Shown here piece after piece: positions 41,478-53,940 of a stretch of DNA of 64,000 nt (its first letter is position 1; the number at the start of each line of letters is the position of its first letter). This stretch comes from Endomychus coccineus (Eukaryota; Arthropoda; Insecta; Coleoptera; Endomychidae): NCBI GenBank assembly GCA_958510875.1, contig OY294068.1, forward strand, positions 165,080,388-165,144,387. The letters run 5' to 3'. A program made the position numbers and the translations under genes. The notes under the pieces were generated by a model. That model made no database searches, was not told the DNA's origin, and saw only the letters and a program-made list of their open reading frames with translations.

Positions 41478-43857
41478 GTCCAGTTGTAGGAGGAGAAAAA
41501 AATTTTTTTTCCGCCGTTTAAGATCTGAGGGTCGATTTATATACATATTGGGGAGCCAAAAAGGACCCACACACTTTGAGGGAGGGCTGGGTTTCCCCCC
41601 TCTCCCTCAGTTATGAAAAACTGTTTTGAAAATGAATTTTTCGAAACTAGGTCTTATAGATGACGTCGGATCGAAAAAAGTTTAGGATAAAAGTTATAGG
41701 TATTATCAAAATGAATAACCCTACACCTATTGCGCATGCGCAAAGAGTGTTTTACAGGCCCTACGGCCCAAAACGAGTCACAACTTTGACTTTTTTTTTC
41801 TCACCCACATTATATGATATAATAATAAAACCTATGGGAAAAGTTGCCCATAACTGGGCTTGATTCATGTTTTTTTTTTGGAAAAAACAAATTGAACCTT
41901 TTCGCAAAAAGTGAGTTTAGGTGGCAAGTACAAAACCTTGAATATCTCTGCCAGTACAAGGCCTAGAGGATCGTACTTAGGCTCAAATTGTTTGTAATGA
42001 AAAGTTCCACCTTCGGGTATATCGATTAGTCACTTGTTACTAGTTTTGACCAGTTTTCGGCCATTTAAATTTTTTTGACCATTTCATAACTCGATTTTCT
42101 CGGAAGCTGTAACAGCTATTGAAATGAATCTTTCTTAATAAGAATACAATTTTTTTTACTTACAATTTGAATCCAAGCACGTTGAAATCGGTCTTATAGA
42201 TTTTGAGCTATACGATATTTTTGTTTTCACACATAACCTGAAAAATTCAGAACCAATCGAAACAAACTCTGGTGCATTTTAAAGAAGACACTTTTTCGAG
42301 TCGAAGGTTGAAATCTCGAATTATGAGTCACCATTTTAGATGGTTTTTTTCGACTTTAAAACTCAAATTTTACTCGCGCAAGTTCGCGCATGTACTAAGA
42401 GATCATATTATACAACGCGCGGCTTTCTAATTTCTTTCTCGCCGCGTTCGTTTCCATTACTTTATTATATGATAAATGTTTCATATAAGATAATAATAAT
42501 AATGATAATATTATCTATAATGACAATGTTTTTATTATTAAGACAACAGTTATACTATAATTATCTCAGTACCAATTTTTTTTGATCGTTTTTAAATTTT
42601 TCTTCATTTTTTGGACATTTTCCATAAAATTTCGCGACTTCATCCGGTATTGATGAAGGTTTAAAAAATTGTTTTTTTAATGTCTAAAAAAAGAGGTACT
42701 ATCACAACCGCGGAAAGCGGGTATGGAAGCAATGAATTTAATGCTATATATATAATATTATGAAAAAATTTTAAGATAAATTTTAATGTTAATGATCAAT
42801 AAATATCATTATTATTAATATTATTATCATCATTATTATCTTATATGCAACATTTATCATATAATAAAGTAATAGAAACGAAGGCGGCGAGAAAGAAATT
42901 TGACGCCGCGTGTTGTATATAATAATACGATCTCTTAGTACATGCGCGAACTTGCGCGAGTAAAATTTGGGATTTAAAGTAAAAAAAAAAAACAACTAAA
43001 ATGATGTCTCATAATTCGAGATTTCAACCTTCGACTAAAAAAAGTATCTTCTTTGAAATGCACCAAGGTTTGTGTCGATTGGCTCTGAATTTTTGAGGTT
43101 ATGTGCGAAAACAAAAATATCGCATAGCTCAAAATCTATAGAATCGATTTCAACGTGCTTAGGCTCAAATTGTAGGTAGAAAAAAATTTATTCTTATGAA
43201 AAAAAGTTCATCTCAATAACTGCTATAGCTTTTGAGAAAATCGAGTTATAAAATAGTCAAAAAAATTTAAATGGCCAAAAACTGGTCATAAACTGATTAC
43301 AAGTGACTAGTCAATATAACCGAAAGTAGGTACTTTTATTACAAACAATTTGAGCCCAAGTACGATCCTCTAAGCCTTGTACTTGCAGAGATATTCAAGA
43401 TTTTGTAGTTGCCACCTAACCTCACATTTAGCAAAAACGGTTGATTTGTTTCACCCAAAAAAAAAATCGTGAATCAAGCTCAATAATGGGCAACTTTTCT
43501 CATAGGTTTTATTATTCTATTTCATAATGCGTGTGAGAAAAAAGAAGTCAAAGTTACGACTTGTTTTGGGCCGTAGGGCCCGTAAAACACGCTTTGCGCA
43601 TGCGCAATTGGTATGAGGTTATTCATTCTGATAATACCTATAACTTTTATCCTAAACTTTTTTTGATCCGAAGTCATCTATGAAACTTAGTTCCGAAAAA
43701 CTGATTATCAAAACAGTTTTTCATAACTGTTGGTGAGGGGGGAACCCAGTCCCCCCCCAAAGGGTGTTGGTATTTTTTGGCTTCCCAATATGTATATAAA
43801 TCGACACTCAGATCTTAAATGGCGGAAAAAAAAATTTGTCTCCTCCTACAACTGGAC
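41478..43857. mobile_element. Foldback element FB6, 2.38-kb near-perfect palindrome
   Basis: Flanked by TA (41476-41477 and 43858-43859), with ends GTCCAGTTGTAGGAGGAG and CTCCTCCTACAACTGGAC. Arms of about 1.1 kb each stay paired to a centre near 42600-42750. Landmarks in both arms are GCGCATGCGCAA, GGCCCTACGGCCC or its partner, ACTTGCGCGAG and the ATAATAATAATGATAATA stretch. No cargo or transposase; the ATG frames inside (for example 41660-41863 and 42340-42585) mirror each other between the arms. It separates PLE-6 from its probable 3' end. Confidence 0.87.
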
Positions 43858-43934
43858 TATAGGTGTTTGTTAATCTCCAAACTTTCCAACAAATTCATTA
43901 GTATAAAGTATGGAGGATTTTAAGATTACCTATT

Positions 43935-44530
43935 GTTATTTTATGATTCCAAATATAAATATGTTCGAAGATCGCTGATTTACTATCGAAGGAAATAAAT
44001 TGCGACCCGTCTGCCCAACATAGGCCATTGGGCATTCACCATATTCAGTCCTGTAAACACCGGATTTTTTGTATTTGTCTGTTTTTTGTTTGGCATAGTA
44101 ATTTGCTCAGATTCAAGCCGCCAGAAAAAGTTGTTATATTAAATTTTGAAAAACAGTTACTCATACTATTTGATAATTCTTCAACATAGCTAAAACAGGC
44201 ATATTTATTTTCTGGTGTTTCTGTTATGGAATATAATAACTGCGAAATTTGTTTTTGTTCTTTACGACTACTGATTTGACTAATGAAGTGAATAGGAATA
44301 TTGTTATTCAAAGCTATCTGTTTAATTGTACTGATTCCTATCTTGAAATCTTTTTCTAATATAGGGATAGAAAAGGTGGATCAATGAATTATAAACTGCT
44401 AATTTGATGACTTATATGACTGAAAGATTCCATAGGAATGGTTGCATCAGTGAAGGTGTCTTTTCTATAAATATTGTATGGAAGCTTATTATTTTATTTT
44501 TGTAATTTGCCTCCATTTTGATTTTCTAAT
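43935..44530 (-). pseudogene. Penelope-like element PLE-6: RT end, linker and GIY-YIG start
   Basis: On the minus strand, from 44530 downward: PYNIYRKDTFTDATIPMESF then SHISHQISSL, typical of the end of the PLE RT (Y.R.TFTD..IP..S.HP..HK). Then the linker with NNNIPIHFISQISSRKEQKQ, YACFSYVEELSNSMSNCFSK and FNITTFSGGLNLSKLLCQTK, and after a frameshift VYRTEYGECPMAYVGQTGRN, the GIY-YIG core (here VY and YVG). The frame ends there, 75 bp before FB6. This is a third PLE subfamily in the window, distinct from PLE-2/3 and PLE-5. Confidence 0.82.
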
Positions 44531-46439
44531 TGACCCATTAACGAACGCAACGTCATCACTCGCCGTGTCTTAATATCCAAAAAAGCACGGAACTTTTTAC
44601 GGAAATTTTTTGGTTGGCGAGCTTGATGCGGAATTATCTTGTCATCATTATGTCAGTTTAAATGCCAGTGTCGAGCGTCAATCGTATTGCTTCTTATATT
44701 CTGTTCGGGATTTATCCGGTAGCAAATTACCCACGGTATTTTGGGCAATTTCACGTATTTCAGGGGGCGTACATGTAAGGCTGTCTTCCATATTCATGGT
44801 TTGTGACAAAATTTTGATAGAACAAAAAGCGATCACAGAATCACTAAATCAAATTTTCACTTTCAAAATTAAGATGTTACCAACCACCATAAAAATCCCT
44901 AAATGGACTAAATTAAACATTTTTGTTTAAAAACGGCATAAAAAGGGCAAATTACAAAAAATATTATAAATAACTCGTTTCCTAAGACCTTGAAGCAGTC
45001 ATTCTTTAAAAAAACTCGTGGCTTCGCCACTCGTTTTTTAAACTTGAATTCGTGCTTTAAGACGAGTCTTAGGAAACTCGTTCTTTAATATACTATTATA
45101 AATTGTTAAATCCAGACAGCTTATAGAGCTGTTGTTGATTTCAGCAATGAATTTCATATTTTTGTGGTGGTTATTTAGGTAAGTATAAAAACTAATCCAT
45201 CTGTCTATTGGAACCTTGGAAACCTGAGAACTTCTTTTCCTGGCGGCTTCAATCTGATGAAATTACTATTTAATGCCAAACAAAAAACAGACCAATACAA
45301 AAATAAGAACAAAAAATGAAGGCAACATAAGGAAATGTTTTGCTGTTTTCTTATTTATTAGTTTGAGAGAATGTATTATTGTATGGAAGTCAATGGAGGA
45401 CAATTTGAACATTTGATTTAAGCACGCAGATTAAATTTTTTTCATTGTAAGCATGACAACGCAATTGAATTTTTTTACGAATGTGATTTCTTGGAGATTG
45501 TTTAAGTTTGTAAAAAAGGCTTAATAAAAATGAGCTTGTACATTGTACAAATAACCAAAATATTCAAGGTGGCGCATTCGAGCAACAAAATTAATTTTTG
45601 GCGAAAACGGTTCATCAAATTCACGTTTTTCATACACCGTTGTAAAGAAGCTTCCAAGACCTTTCAAATGACGTATCACTCAACCCCTCTCCCCTATTCA
45701 ATTTTGAGGGGTTGAAGCGCCCCCTATTAGGGGGTTGCTCGTTCAAGCCTCAAATATACGTCAAAAGGTGTCCCCCAAACAAAATCATTCGACGTGTTTC
45801 GGGAGATTTTTCCACTCACTATAGGATAAAAAATATACGGGGTGGCTCGTCTCAGATGGAACATCTTGTATACAATAGTACAACAGCCGACAATCCATAA
45901 TGTTGGCTAAGAGAAATAGTTCCTCTATTGGGTAAGCAATTTTTTTATAGTAAATTGGCTTTAAGATTCTTTATTGTATAATGCCAATTTCTTTCAATTC
46001 AGTTGTATATACTCCTCCTCATCCTATAATTTTATACCTCAAATGTGTTTCGACTGGGGCACTGTATAGGATTTTCTTTCATATTTAGAATGGCTTTAAG
46101 ATATTCGAAATGATGTATGAAGCATTTTTCAATATACTTTTTATTTAATCTGACCATTTTGAATACCGATATAGACTTGTAAAAATGTAATACATTTTTG
46201 GGATTCAATCTACATTATTTCGCGAAATCTTAGTTTGTACAATTATGGCAAACGATTTTCGTAGGAGACAAAAGCTGCTTTAAAACATTTCAAGATTAAG
46301 TAATTATTATCCAGCCAATCTTCAATTTGTTGGAAATCAGATTCTAGTAATGTTTAAATTCATTCCAGCTTTCTTGAAAAATGACCGTGTTTTCTGCAAA
46401 AGTTATAATTTTACCCTTTGAACTTAGATTTGTGATGTT
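44531..46439. other. No clear gene; hairpin MITE at 44972-45083
   Basis: A hairpin of about 110 bp at 44972-45083 has arms AACTCGTTTCCTAAGAC/GTCTTAGGAAACTCGTT and an apex GTGGCTTCGCCAC. A 106-codon frame at 44610-44930 (MVGELDAELSCHHYVSLNAS...) is unrecognised. Sequence near 45720-45870 (TATACGGGGTGGCTCG, ACATCTTGTATAC) looks like the end of a TA-type MITE but no second end was found. Confidence 0.45.
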
Positions 46440-46549
46440 ATCTTGAAAAGTAAACTTCCGCTGATAGCTAATCTTGAAAATGATTGGCTTCCGGATGGAT
46501 TCTGCCCTGAAGACACCACCTCATCTGACAATCAAGTACTTTCAAGTTA

Positions 46550-47110
46550 AAAAAATATTATTTATGTAGATAATGAATGAAAGAGGCCTAGTATAATACC
46601 TTGGGATACTCCAAAAGAAATTCCGGCTGATCTTCTAGTTTCTATAAGTCTTACCTATTTTCACATTTTGGCTGCTACAACTCAAATAACTTTCAATTTT
46701 AAAGGTAACTCTAATGCCGATAGTTTGAATAGTATTTTGTTGGGAATAGAGTCAAAAGCTTTAGTCAAATTCAAAAAGATACAGAGCTGAGGCTTAGTTT
46801 CATCTAGTGCTGGTGAATGTTTTTAGTTACACTCGAAATACATTTTCAGTAGACTTTCCCCTTGAAATCCATCATGTTGGTATTAAGACATCATAACATT
46901 TTTTGTATGAAATTCAAAAGTCTCAAATATTTTTGAAAATTTGTTATTAACAACATGAGTCGGTAATTGCCCGGTTCTAATTGACCTATCTTCATTTTTA
47001 TAGATTGGCACAGCAATTGAAGTTGTAAAATCTTTTGGACATACACCTATCCTACATAAAATAAGGATACCTAACCGTTTCCTCATGTAACAGATACGAT
47101 ACATGAGAAT
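46550..47110 (-). pseudogene. LINE reverse transcriptase relic (CR1/Jockey-like)
   Basis: Minus-strand pieces in order: CPKDFTTSIAVPIYKNEDRS (RT motif with the conserved P.YK..DR), NKFSKIFETFEFH (FSK..E), LCIFLNLTKAFDSIPNKILF (first catalytic Asp box, expected DLSKAFD) and SAGISFGVSQGIILGLFHS (the GVPQGS.LGP motif). Everything downstream of 46550, including the YADD box, is missing. Several frameshifts. Different from the LINE at 18640. Confidence 0.75.
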
Positions 47111-47869
47111 TCAGGAACAGCAAATGTTCCAAATTAGTTTACCAGAATTATTAGGGATCATCTTTTGGAAAAGATAGCAAGGTTCACTTTGATATTTTCG
47201 TAGTTACAGCGTTCCTCACGCCCATTAATCTGAAGAAATTATTAAAAGTAAAATACATCTACTTTTCAGTATAGTGAAAAGCATATATTCCGAAATATCA
47301 TTTGAATATTCCAAGATCACTTGATATTGGAAATTACAGTTCGAATGAGGTATTGGAATACATACAGTTAGAATTGAAGAAAATAAATAAGGAATGACTA
47401 TTCCAAAAGCTAGATGCAACTTTTTTCTACAATTGATTCCTGATTTTTGAGAAAAATACTACTGAATGATCTGAAGTTTCAGTATGAATATCTTCATACA
47501 TAAATTAATAATTTTCCTCTGAATAGATCACGAAACTAAAAAGGAACGGGAGGTGTAACACGTACAAACAGTCACTATGGGAGTGATAGATACGTTATTT
47601 CTAAATTTACACAAGTAAATTTACAGCGAATTACAGCAAATACTTCGTACCGACCATGAATCGATAAATCTTCTATTTTAGGCATCAGACTTTGCGAACG
47701 GTCAGTATTTTCTTTAACCGTGAGTTATAGACAATACATGCATTTTCATTAGATTTTCACAATGAAATACATAAATCACCGTACTTTTCCAATCTCAAGG
47801 ATAAAAATCAAATTCGAATAGAATCATCCATTACGAGATGAAAATCTATTCTAAACTTGGATAAAATAA
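47111..47869. other. No gene seen
   Basis: AT-rich anonymous DNA. Confidence 0.5.
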
Positions 47870-48060
47870 CTATTAAAAGTTCGACATTCACTAGTTTAAT
47901 AAATAATTGTCATTATACTCGTTTCCCTAACACAGTAGCTTCTTCAAACAAATAATTATAGAGTACTAACTTACTATAATAAGATATAACCTTAGGATTA
48001 TTGCAATTTTACCTAATTGGGTCCAACCCATTTAGGAATTGGACGATAAACTATATTTTT
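47870..48060 (-). repeat. Dispersed repeat, copy 2
   Basis: Reverse complement of the block at 17690-17900 with moderate divergence. Shared landmarks are TTTATCGTCCAAT, CAATTAGGTAAAAT, GCTACTGTGTTAG and AAACTAGTGAA. A third partial copy of the last part lies on the plus strand at about 48097-48150. Confidence 0.6.
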
Positions 48061-48096
48061 TTGGATAAGCTAGTATGAGTGAAACTATATTTATTT

Positions 48097-49987
48097 ATTA
48101 AGCTAGTGAAAATCGTACTTGTAATAGTCATTTCATTTAAAATCAAACTGGAAATGCTCCCAATTAAGTATCACGTTCCAATATTAACTACTCACGTGGA
48201 TCATCCATTGACCCAAAGAATTACGAGCGAGTTTAAATGTCAGCATTACAAGGATATGAGCACGTTAGCAAACAGGTTCAATGTTAAAAAATGTGTTGAT
48301 CGTCCTATATTGCACTATCTGAACCAAAGCTTTGCTAATTGGAGACAAACAAGTCTGGCAGATGATTATATGATTGATTGAATAATTCACATATATGCAA
48401 TCTGCATAGAATACAGCAGAAAATATCAGGGATATTACAATAGGTATGCAACAAGTTCATTCGGGTTCAGAATACTGTTTGACCAAAATTTGACAACAAC
48501 TATTGATGAAATCGTTCTTAAGCTATAACTTTATTATCTTCCACAGTTTCGTAGATTAGTATTTCATTGTATCGAGCTGTTTGGGTTGTAGCACAAACAC
48601 TTTTTCAGTAGAGAATTAAACTCAAATTGACACAAAATTTCGAAATTTAATTTATAATTAATTCTGTTAAATTATTTCACAACACTGTGGCATTCTCAAC
48701 GCTAGGAATTATCAAGAAAAGCTAAATCCAAAATTATCTCCTTATTAGGAATTAATCTAGTGTACAATTTGAGGGATGGGGGTAGACAATGGTTTGGACG
48801 GAAGTTTATTTACTAAATTGTTGACAAAGAATAAATCATAGGTATCGATTTAGTCATTTAATATTATGTTACTATTGTTTCTTTCTTTAATGTTGTAAGA
48901 TTTCTATTGATTCTAAAATATTGAGTTCATGTTTTTTCTCTGAATATGTAAGATATCTGGATTAAAGATTATGATTATTTCCTAATAGGTGATTCAAGTA
49001 ATTAGAGTCTTCTTTTTAAAACCTGTAGCTTCACCTATATTCGTGGAACCTTAGACTGAAAATGAGCCCAGTTTCTCCTATGTACAAGATATAACATCTA
49101 AGCTTGTAAACTGCAGATTACTTCGATTAAACTTTTTTACTTTTCGAATTATTAATATATGTGTAAAGAATATTTGTGGTTTCAGAGGTGACGTTTTTAT
49201 TTTGATTTTAGTATTTTTCCAGGTGATTACTTAAATATGTTAGACATGCAAAATTTGATTCGGTGTTATTATCATTATTCTGAGGATAAATTAGGCTAAG
49301 GACTTTTATTAAGTTAATTTTTAAATATTTTGACATGATAATCGTTATTTTCAGCAATACCATCAATACTGTTTAATTTTTAGTCGAAGTTATTTTTACT
49401 TAATGGAATATTAAGTAATTTATGTATCTTAGAATTATATACTACCAAGTTGTGTGATTGCGAGTGTAAAGAAGTGGTATCTGTGTGTATGGGTTTTTGA
49501 TAAATAGCAAAAGAATGGTTATTATTTGTATATGAAAAAGTTTAACTAGTTGATATTTTTTGTCCCTAAGGAGAATTCCGAATTTCGATGTGAGTTGTTA
49601 ATGTACGTAAGAGATGAATTTACTTGCCGGGTACCTTAAAATAACGGTTATGATGTCAATATAATGGACGAAATACTTCAAAATAACATAATAAATAATC
49701 TTAATAAAAAAGGCCTCAGCCTAATGTATTCTCACTAAATCGAATTTGGCATATTCCACATATTTGGGTAAACACTCACAAATATATCAATTTCTTGGAA
49801 GTCAAAATGAAAACGTCGCCTTTAAGACAAGGAATAATCTTCACTTACATATTAATAATTAAAATGTAGAAGAATATAGAAGAAATCTGGAGTTTAAACG
49901 CATAGGTGTGATGAAGATAATGCCTTGTACATGAAGATGTAACGTTCCACGAATATTTGAGAAGTTATAGTATCAAAAGAAAGGACA
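48097..49987. other. No recognised gene; third repeat scrap at left
   Basis: A 100-codon frame at 48079-48381 overlaps the dispersed repeat and is not recognised (contains CQHYKDMSTLANRF). The remainder is AT-rich without signals. Confidence 0.4.
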
Positions 49988-50700
49988 CTAATTAATCGAA
50001 TCACATTTCATCCTTAGTCCCGATATTTTAGGCATGAGGGAATAAGAGTTCCTCAGCTTCGCTGTTCGATAGAAAAAAGAAGTCTGGTAGAAAGAAGTTC
50101 GGCAAGTCTCGAGCTTGCCAATTGAGAGGTGATTAGTTTGAGCTTGTCTAGCCCCCCTATGTGGAATTTCTCGTGGTGGAACAACAGACAATATTTCTGC
50201 TGAATACCGACCATGGAAATATCTATTGAAAAAGGAGAGATCTTCCACATTCCTACGATGTTCTAGAGGGGTCAATGAACTCGTAAGTGTGACATCATCA
50301 ATCAGACAAATAGCTCTCTTCTGGATAGAATGAAAAAGCTCCAGCGTATGTTTTGGGGGTGAGCTCCAAACATGTACACAGTACTCCAGGAGAAGTCAAA
50401 TCTGTGCATTTATGAGGAGTTGCTGGGATGTTAAGTAGCCCTTGGCACGGAATGGAAAACCAAGTTTTGTGGAGCGTTTTTGCAATGAACCTCACATGAT
50501 CATCCCATGAGAGGGTGCTTTTGAAGGTAATCCCGGGCATGGTTATGGAAGACTTCATAAGAATAGGTGAATATTAGGGATTGTACGATCCGTCTTCCTG
50601 GAAAAGATACAAGCTTGAGTTTTGGTTTCATCAAACTCTACTAGATTATCAGATCCTCATTTGAAATCGTTTGCCGAATCTGCAATAATTGTGGAACAAC
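49988..50700 (-). pseudogene. Jockey-like LINE 3' part
   Basis: Minus strand: thumb residues with TFKSTLSWDDHVRFIAKTLH (50558 downward), PGVLCTCLELTPKTY in one frame and the expected EYCVHVWSS in another, then the C-terminal TPLEHRRNVEDLSFFNRYFH and PPREIPHRGARQAQTNHLS, ending near 50000. Upstream, up to about 50700, EFDETKTQA-like residues extend it toward RT. Same family as the LINE at 18640-20510. Confidence 0.75.
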
Positions 50701-50704
50701 AGCC

Positions 50705-50965
50705 ATTATTTCGGAGAAAACTCCGTAGAATGGTGAGCGATCTCTCCCTTTTCTATATTTCTATGGTCAGTGTTTATCAGAAATCTCGTCTGTTATTCCA
50801 CCATGAGAGATTTCAGGCGGACTAGACCAGCTCAAGCTAGTCATCCGTTCATTGTGAAGCTCGAGACCTGCCGAACTCCTTTGGCTTATACCTATCACCT
50901 CCAAACCGTCAAGAAAAATTCGGATGCCCGTTCACGTAACCCTCAAATTATATGTCACTGAAATT
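50705..50965 (+). pseudogene. Jockey-like LINE C-terminal piece, opposite strand
   Basis: Plus-strand residues RRMVSDLSLFYISMVSVYQK, LLFHHERFQAD and SSVHCEARDLPNSF match the C-terminal part of the family (compare HRRNVEDLSFF). It abuts the minus-strand copy at 49988-50700, so the two are head to head, either from two insertions or from an inversion during one. Confidence 0.65.
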
Positions 50966-51964
50966 ATATAGGACAAATGGTTTTTAAGGTACCTCTTTAA
51001 TGGTCATCGATTATAGCCAATAATGTCCGAAATACTCTCAATTCAATTAAGAACAAGAAATTAATCAATAATTGAATGGTTGATTGATTTATTTTAGAAA
51101 AAAAATCACTGGTTGTGTCCTACTATATTGTATTATATGTGGTATTCACATATAGACCAACTTTCCGAAAGGTTAAGTTCAATAACATAAGCTTTGAGAG
51201 TATTGAAAAATAATGTTGATTTCAATGTGATAAAAACAGTCTACTATGCACATTTTCGTTCTTCACTGAATTATGGTATACTATTTTGGAAAAGTTCGCT
51301 CAATACCTTTACTACATACTAGAAAAAGTCAGAATCATGCTCAATTTAAAATTAAGAGAATCATGTAGAGCAGCAACGTGTAATATACGATTTCCCCAAA
51401 ATAAGATGAGCAATTCAATCGAGAATGCGGCTTCACACCATATTTTTTGAAAGCAAATTCTTGCTTCAGAATTGGACCGAAACATAACCTAAATATTATT
51501 GTAACCTCAATCACTCTCATCTCAGTCGTCTTACTACATAGTAATAGCGTGCATGTTTTCCATGAACGATATATTTATTTTTTTTGGTTTTTACAGTAGA
51601 ACCGTCTCATGATTTATAACAGGAGCCTCCCCCAGGACAGAGTGGAAATAAAGTCGAGACTGAATATTACTGGAGACTGGTTCAATCGTAGCGTGGTTTT
51701 GGTAGTTGAAGCTTACTCTATTCTTGTTAGATATATTGTGCCTATGTTTCAGTTATTTAAGAATTGTGATTTATAATGTTCATATTTATTGTCTAGTAAG
51801 TAGGATTGTGTTTATTCGGCGACGATGATATAAAATACAAGTAGTTGCATCTACAATTATCAAATATAACCATTAGCAAGTTATATCCAAATTGGTTGAG
51901 GTAATCTAACCACACAACAATGGTCACGTAGTGAAAGGAAATTCCACAGTAGCTCGAATATTGT
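50966..51964. other. No gene seen
   Basis: AT-rich anonymous DNA. Confidence 0.5.
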
Positions 51965-52150
51965 AGGGGCCTTCGTCACCGTGTGTTTCGGCGGCGTGGG
52001 CATTTTTAATTGAAATTAATGCGATAAGGACGCATGATAATACAATTAGTTCTAAGAAATCACATCTTAAACAATGACACGTTTTCTGATGATGGTCGTG
52101 AGACCGAAACGTATGTTAAGAAAATGGTAAGCATCGTCAAGAATCATTAT
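51965..52150 (+). mobile_element. Penelope-like pseudo-LTR fragment PLE-4
   Basis: Shares GGGCATTTTTAATTGAAATT, GCGATAAGGACGC, TACAATTAGTT and the ribozyme block with the 3' ends of PLE-1, PLE-2 and PLE-3. It is a solo end without coding sequence. Confidence 0.7.
52081..52123 (+). ncRNA. Hammerhead ribozyme, core complete (PLE-4)
   Basis: Core CTGATGA (52086-52092), extra T, perfect stem II GGTC-GTGA-GACC (52094-52105), GAAA (52106-52109), stem III CGTATG with one G-T pair, TT before the cleavage site and AAGAAA. All core bases are intact. Stem I is weak: TTTT pairs with AAGA through one wobble and then fails. Activity would depend on stem I stability. Confidence 0.78.
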
Positions 52151-53804
52151 TAATTCACTGTACAATCTCATATTTCATATGGATATTTGTTAATAATGGT
52201 GAAAAGAACGTTCACACTTATTTTGATTAGTTTGCCACTAGCTCGTATCTATAAAATTGACCTTAGATTTGAATCGTCAGATTTATTCTATAGTTCTCCA
52301 ATTATGGATCCAGTAAAGACTAATTCTAACACCTTATGATATAGTGTAGTATTATTTTAAAGATCCAATGTCTTAAATGTAATCTAGTTCATAACACACC
52401 GTTCTCAGGATAACATAGTATGTCCGAAGAATATTTCAACATTCACCACAATATCAGATGTTATGTCGCGAAAATAGATTCATAGAAAATGGAGTAAAAC
52501 AAAACACTTATAATTGAACATAATGGCGGATGCGCCACCCAAATAATTTTGCTGCTTTCTTCGCATGAATTTCAAAATCAGTTTCACCCGATGGATATTC
52601 ATTATATTTCAGTGTATATTATAATAAGAGTTCATTGTTTATAACTCAATATCTCGAGGTATTAGCCACTGTTGTTATATTGAAACACGCATAGAATGTT
52701 TGATGCTGATTTATTATATTATGAAGTAGAAACGATAGCAAAAGAACTGTATAATTTATATATTAAATACGTTATATGACAAATGAAGTTAACAAACGAA
52801 TTAGCTAAAAGATTAACATTCATACAAAACACAGAAAACGGTGAACTATACAATTTACAACAAAAAACTATGACTGGTGTGTAACTGAACTATCACATAA
52901 GCATTATATTGTTAATACTATGTTATAGATTCACAACAGCCAGCAACGTTGTTGTTCGACAATTACGCACAGTTCCTATCTCAGGCAGATTACTAGGATC
53001 TAAGCGAATTAAGACAGGTATTTGGATATTATAGATATGAACCTCCAAAAAGAATAGGGATACGATCAATTCAGTTACTGTACTGGTAGATTAGAGTATA
53101 CAATATTTTTGACCACGAAGGGTACGAAGTAAATGTTCTGATGAAACACAGCAGCACGGAACACTGCCAACTTTTAGTTCGTTCACACACATGATAAAAA
53201 TTTGTTACATTGTTTTCATAAATATTCATCGAAATAATAGCCAGAGATATTACTCAAGAAATATTCACAATTTTTACTAGCGGCGGTAGTATTCAGTACT
53301 ATTCGCTTCACACGCATAGAATCTGCAACCAACTCGTCAAAATCATGAAATCGAGCTCAAGAGTTCACTTTAGTCAGAACGAGTATATACCTCAACGAAG
53401 AGCCCAGCAACCAATCATATTTGGTCAAAAGAAGTACTATTTTGGAATATGTGCATATGCCATTGTGACTACGAAACAATCCACAATGACTATATAGAGA
53501 GAGAAGACACGATAGTAGATAGGTAACTCATAATAAGAACACGAACACTGTTATTATAAATCAGCTTTACCGTTGCGGTGCTGAGAAATATAAGACAATG
53601 TAAAATAAAACATGAATGAGCAATCGTAGTGAAGTATGAAGATGGAATCGGTCATCAAGCCAACAAGTGTGTGAAGAGACAATATAATCTATAGTACAAG
53701 GCCTATCATTTAGAGTCATAATGGCGCGTAGCATGTATAAATCTAAGAGGTGATAAATACTACAATTTAACAAGGTTTTATCTATTTCTTGTTGAACATA
53801 TTTT
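52151..53804. other. No gene seen
   Basis: AT-rich anonymous DNA with only short frames. Confidence 0.5.
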
Positions 53805-53940
53805 CACCTGTAAATAAACGTGTATAAAAGAGTTATTACTGAATAAAGTGCGTTGCAATATGACTTCCTAAGTGAATGTTTACGTTGGTTATTCCCGCGT
53901 TTTATGTCGTACGTACAGATTACTGAAGTTTGTGATTAAT
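53805..53940 (+). repeat. Dispersed repeat with TATA-like motif, copy 2
   Basis: Plus-strand partner of 2345-2500, with CACCTGTAAATAAACG, TGTATAAAAGAG and AAAGTGCGTTGCAATATG. See copy 1. Confidence 0.6.

Noticed and set aside
44610..44930. 106-codon plus-strand frame
   Set aside because: No recognisable motif, no partner exon and no codon evidence; reported only within the surrounding region.
53120..53145. CTGATGAAAC near 53138
   Set aside because: The two core blocks are fused without stem II; chance match.
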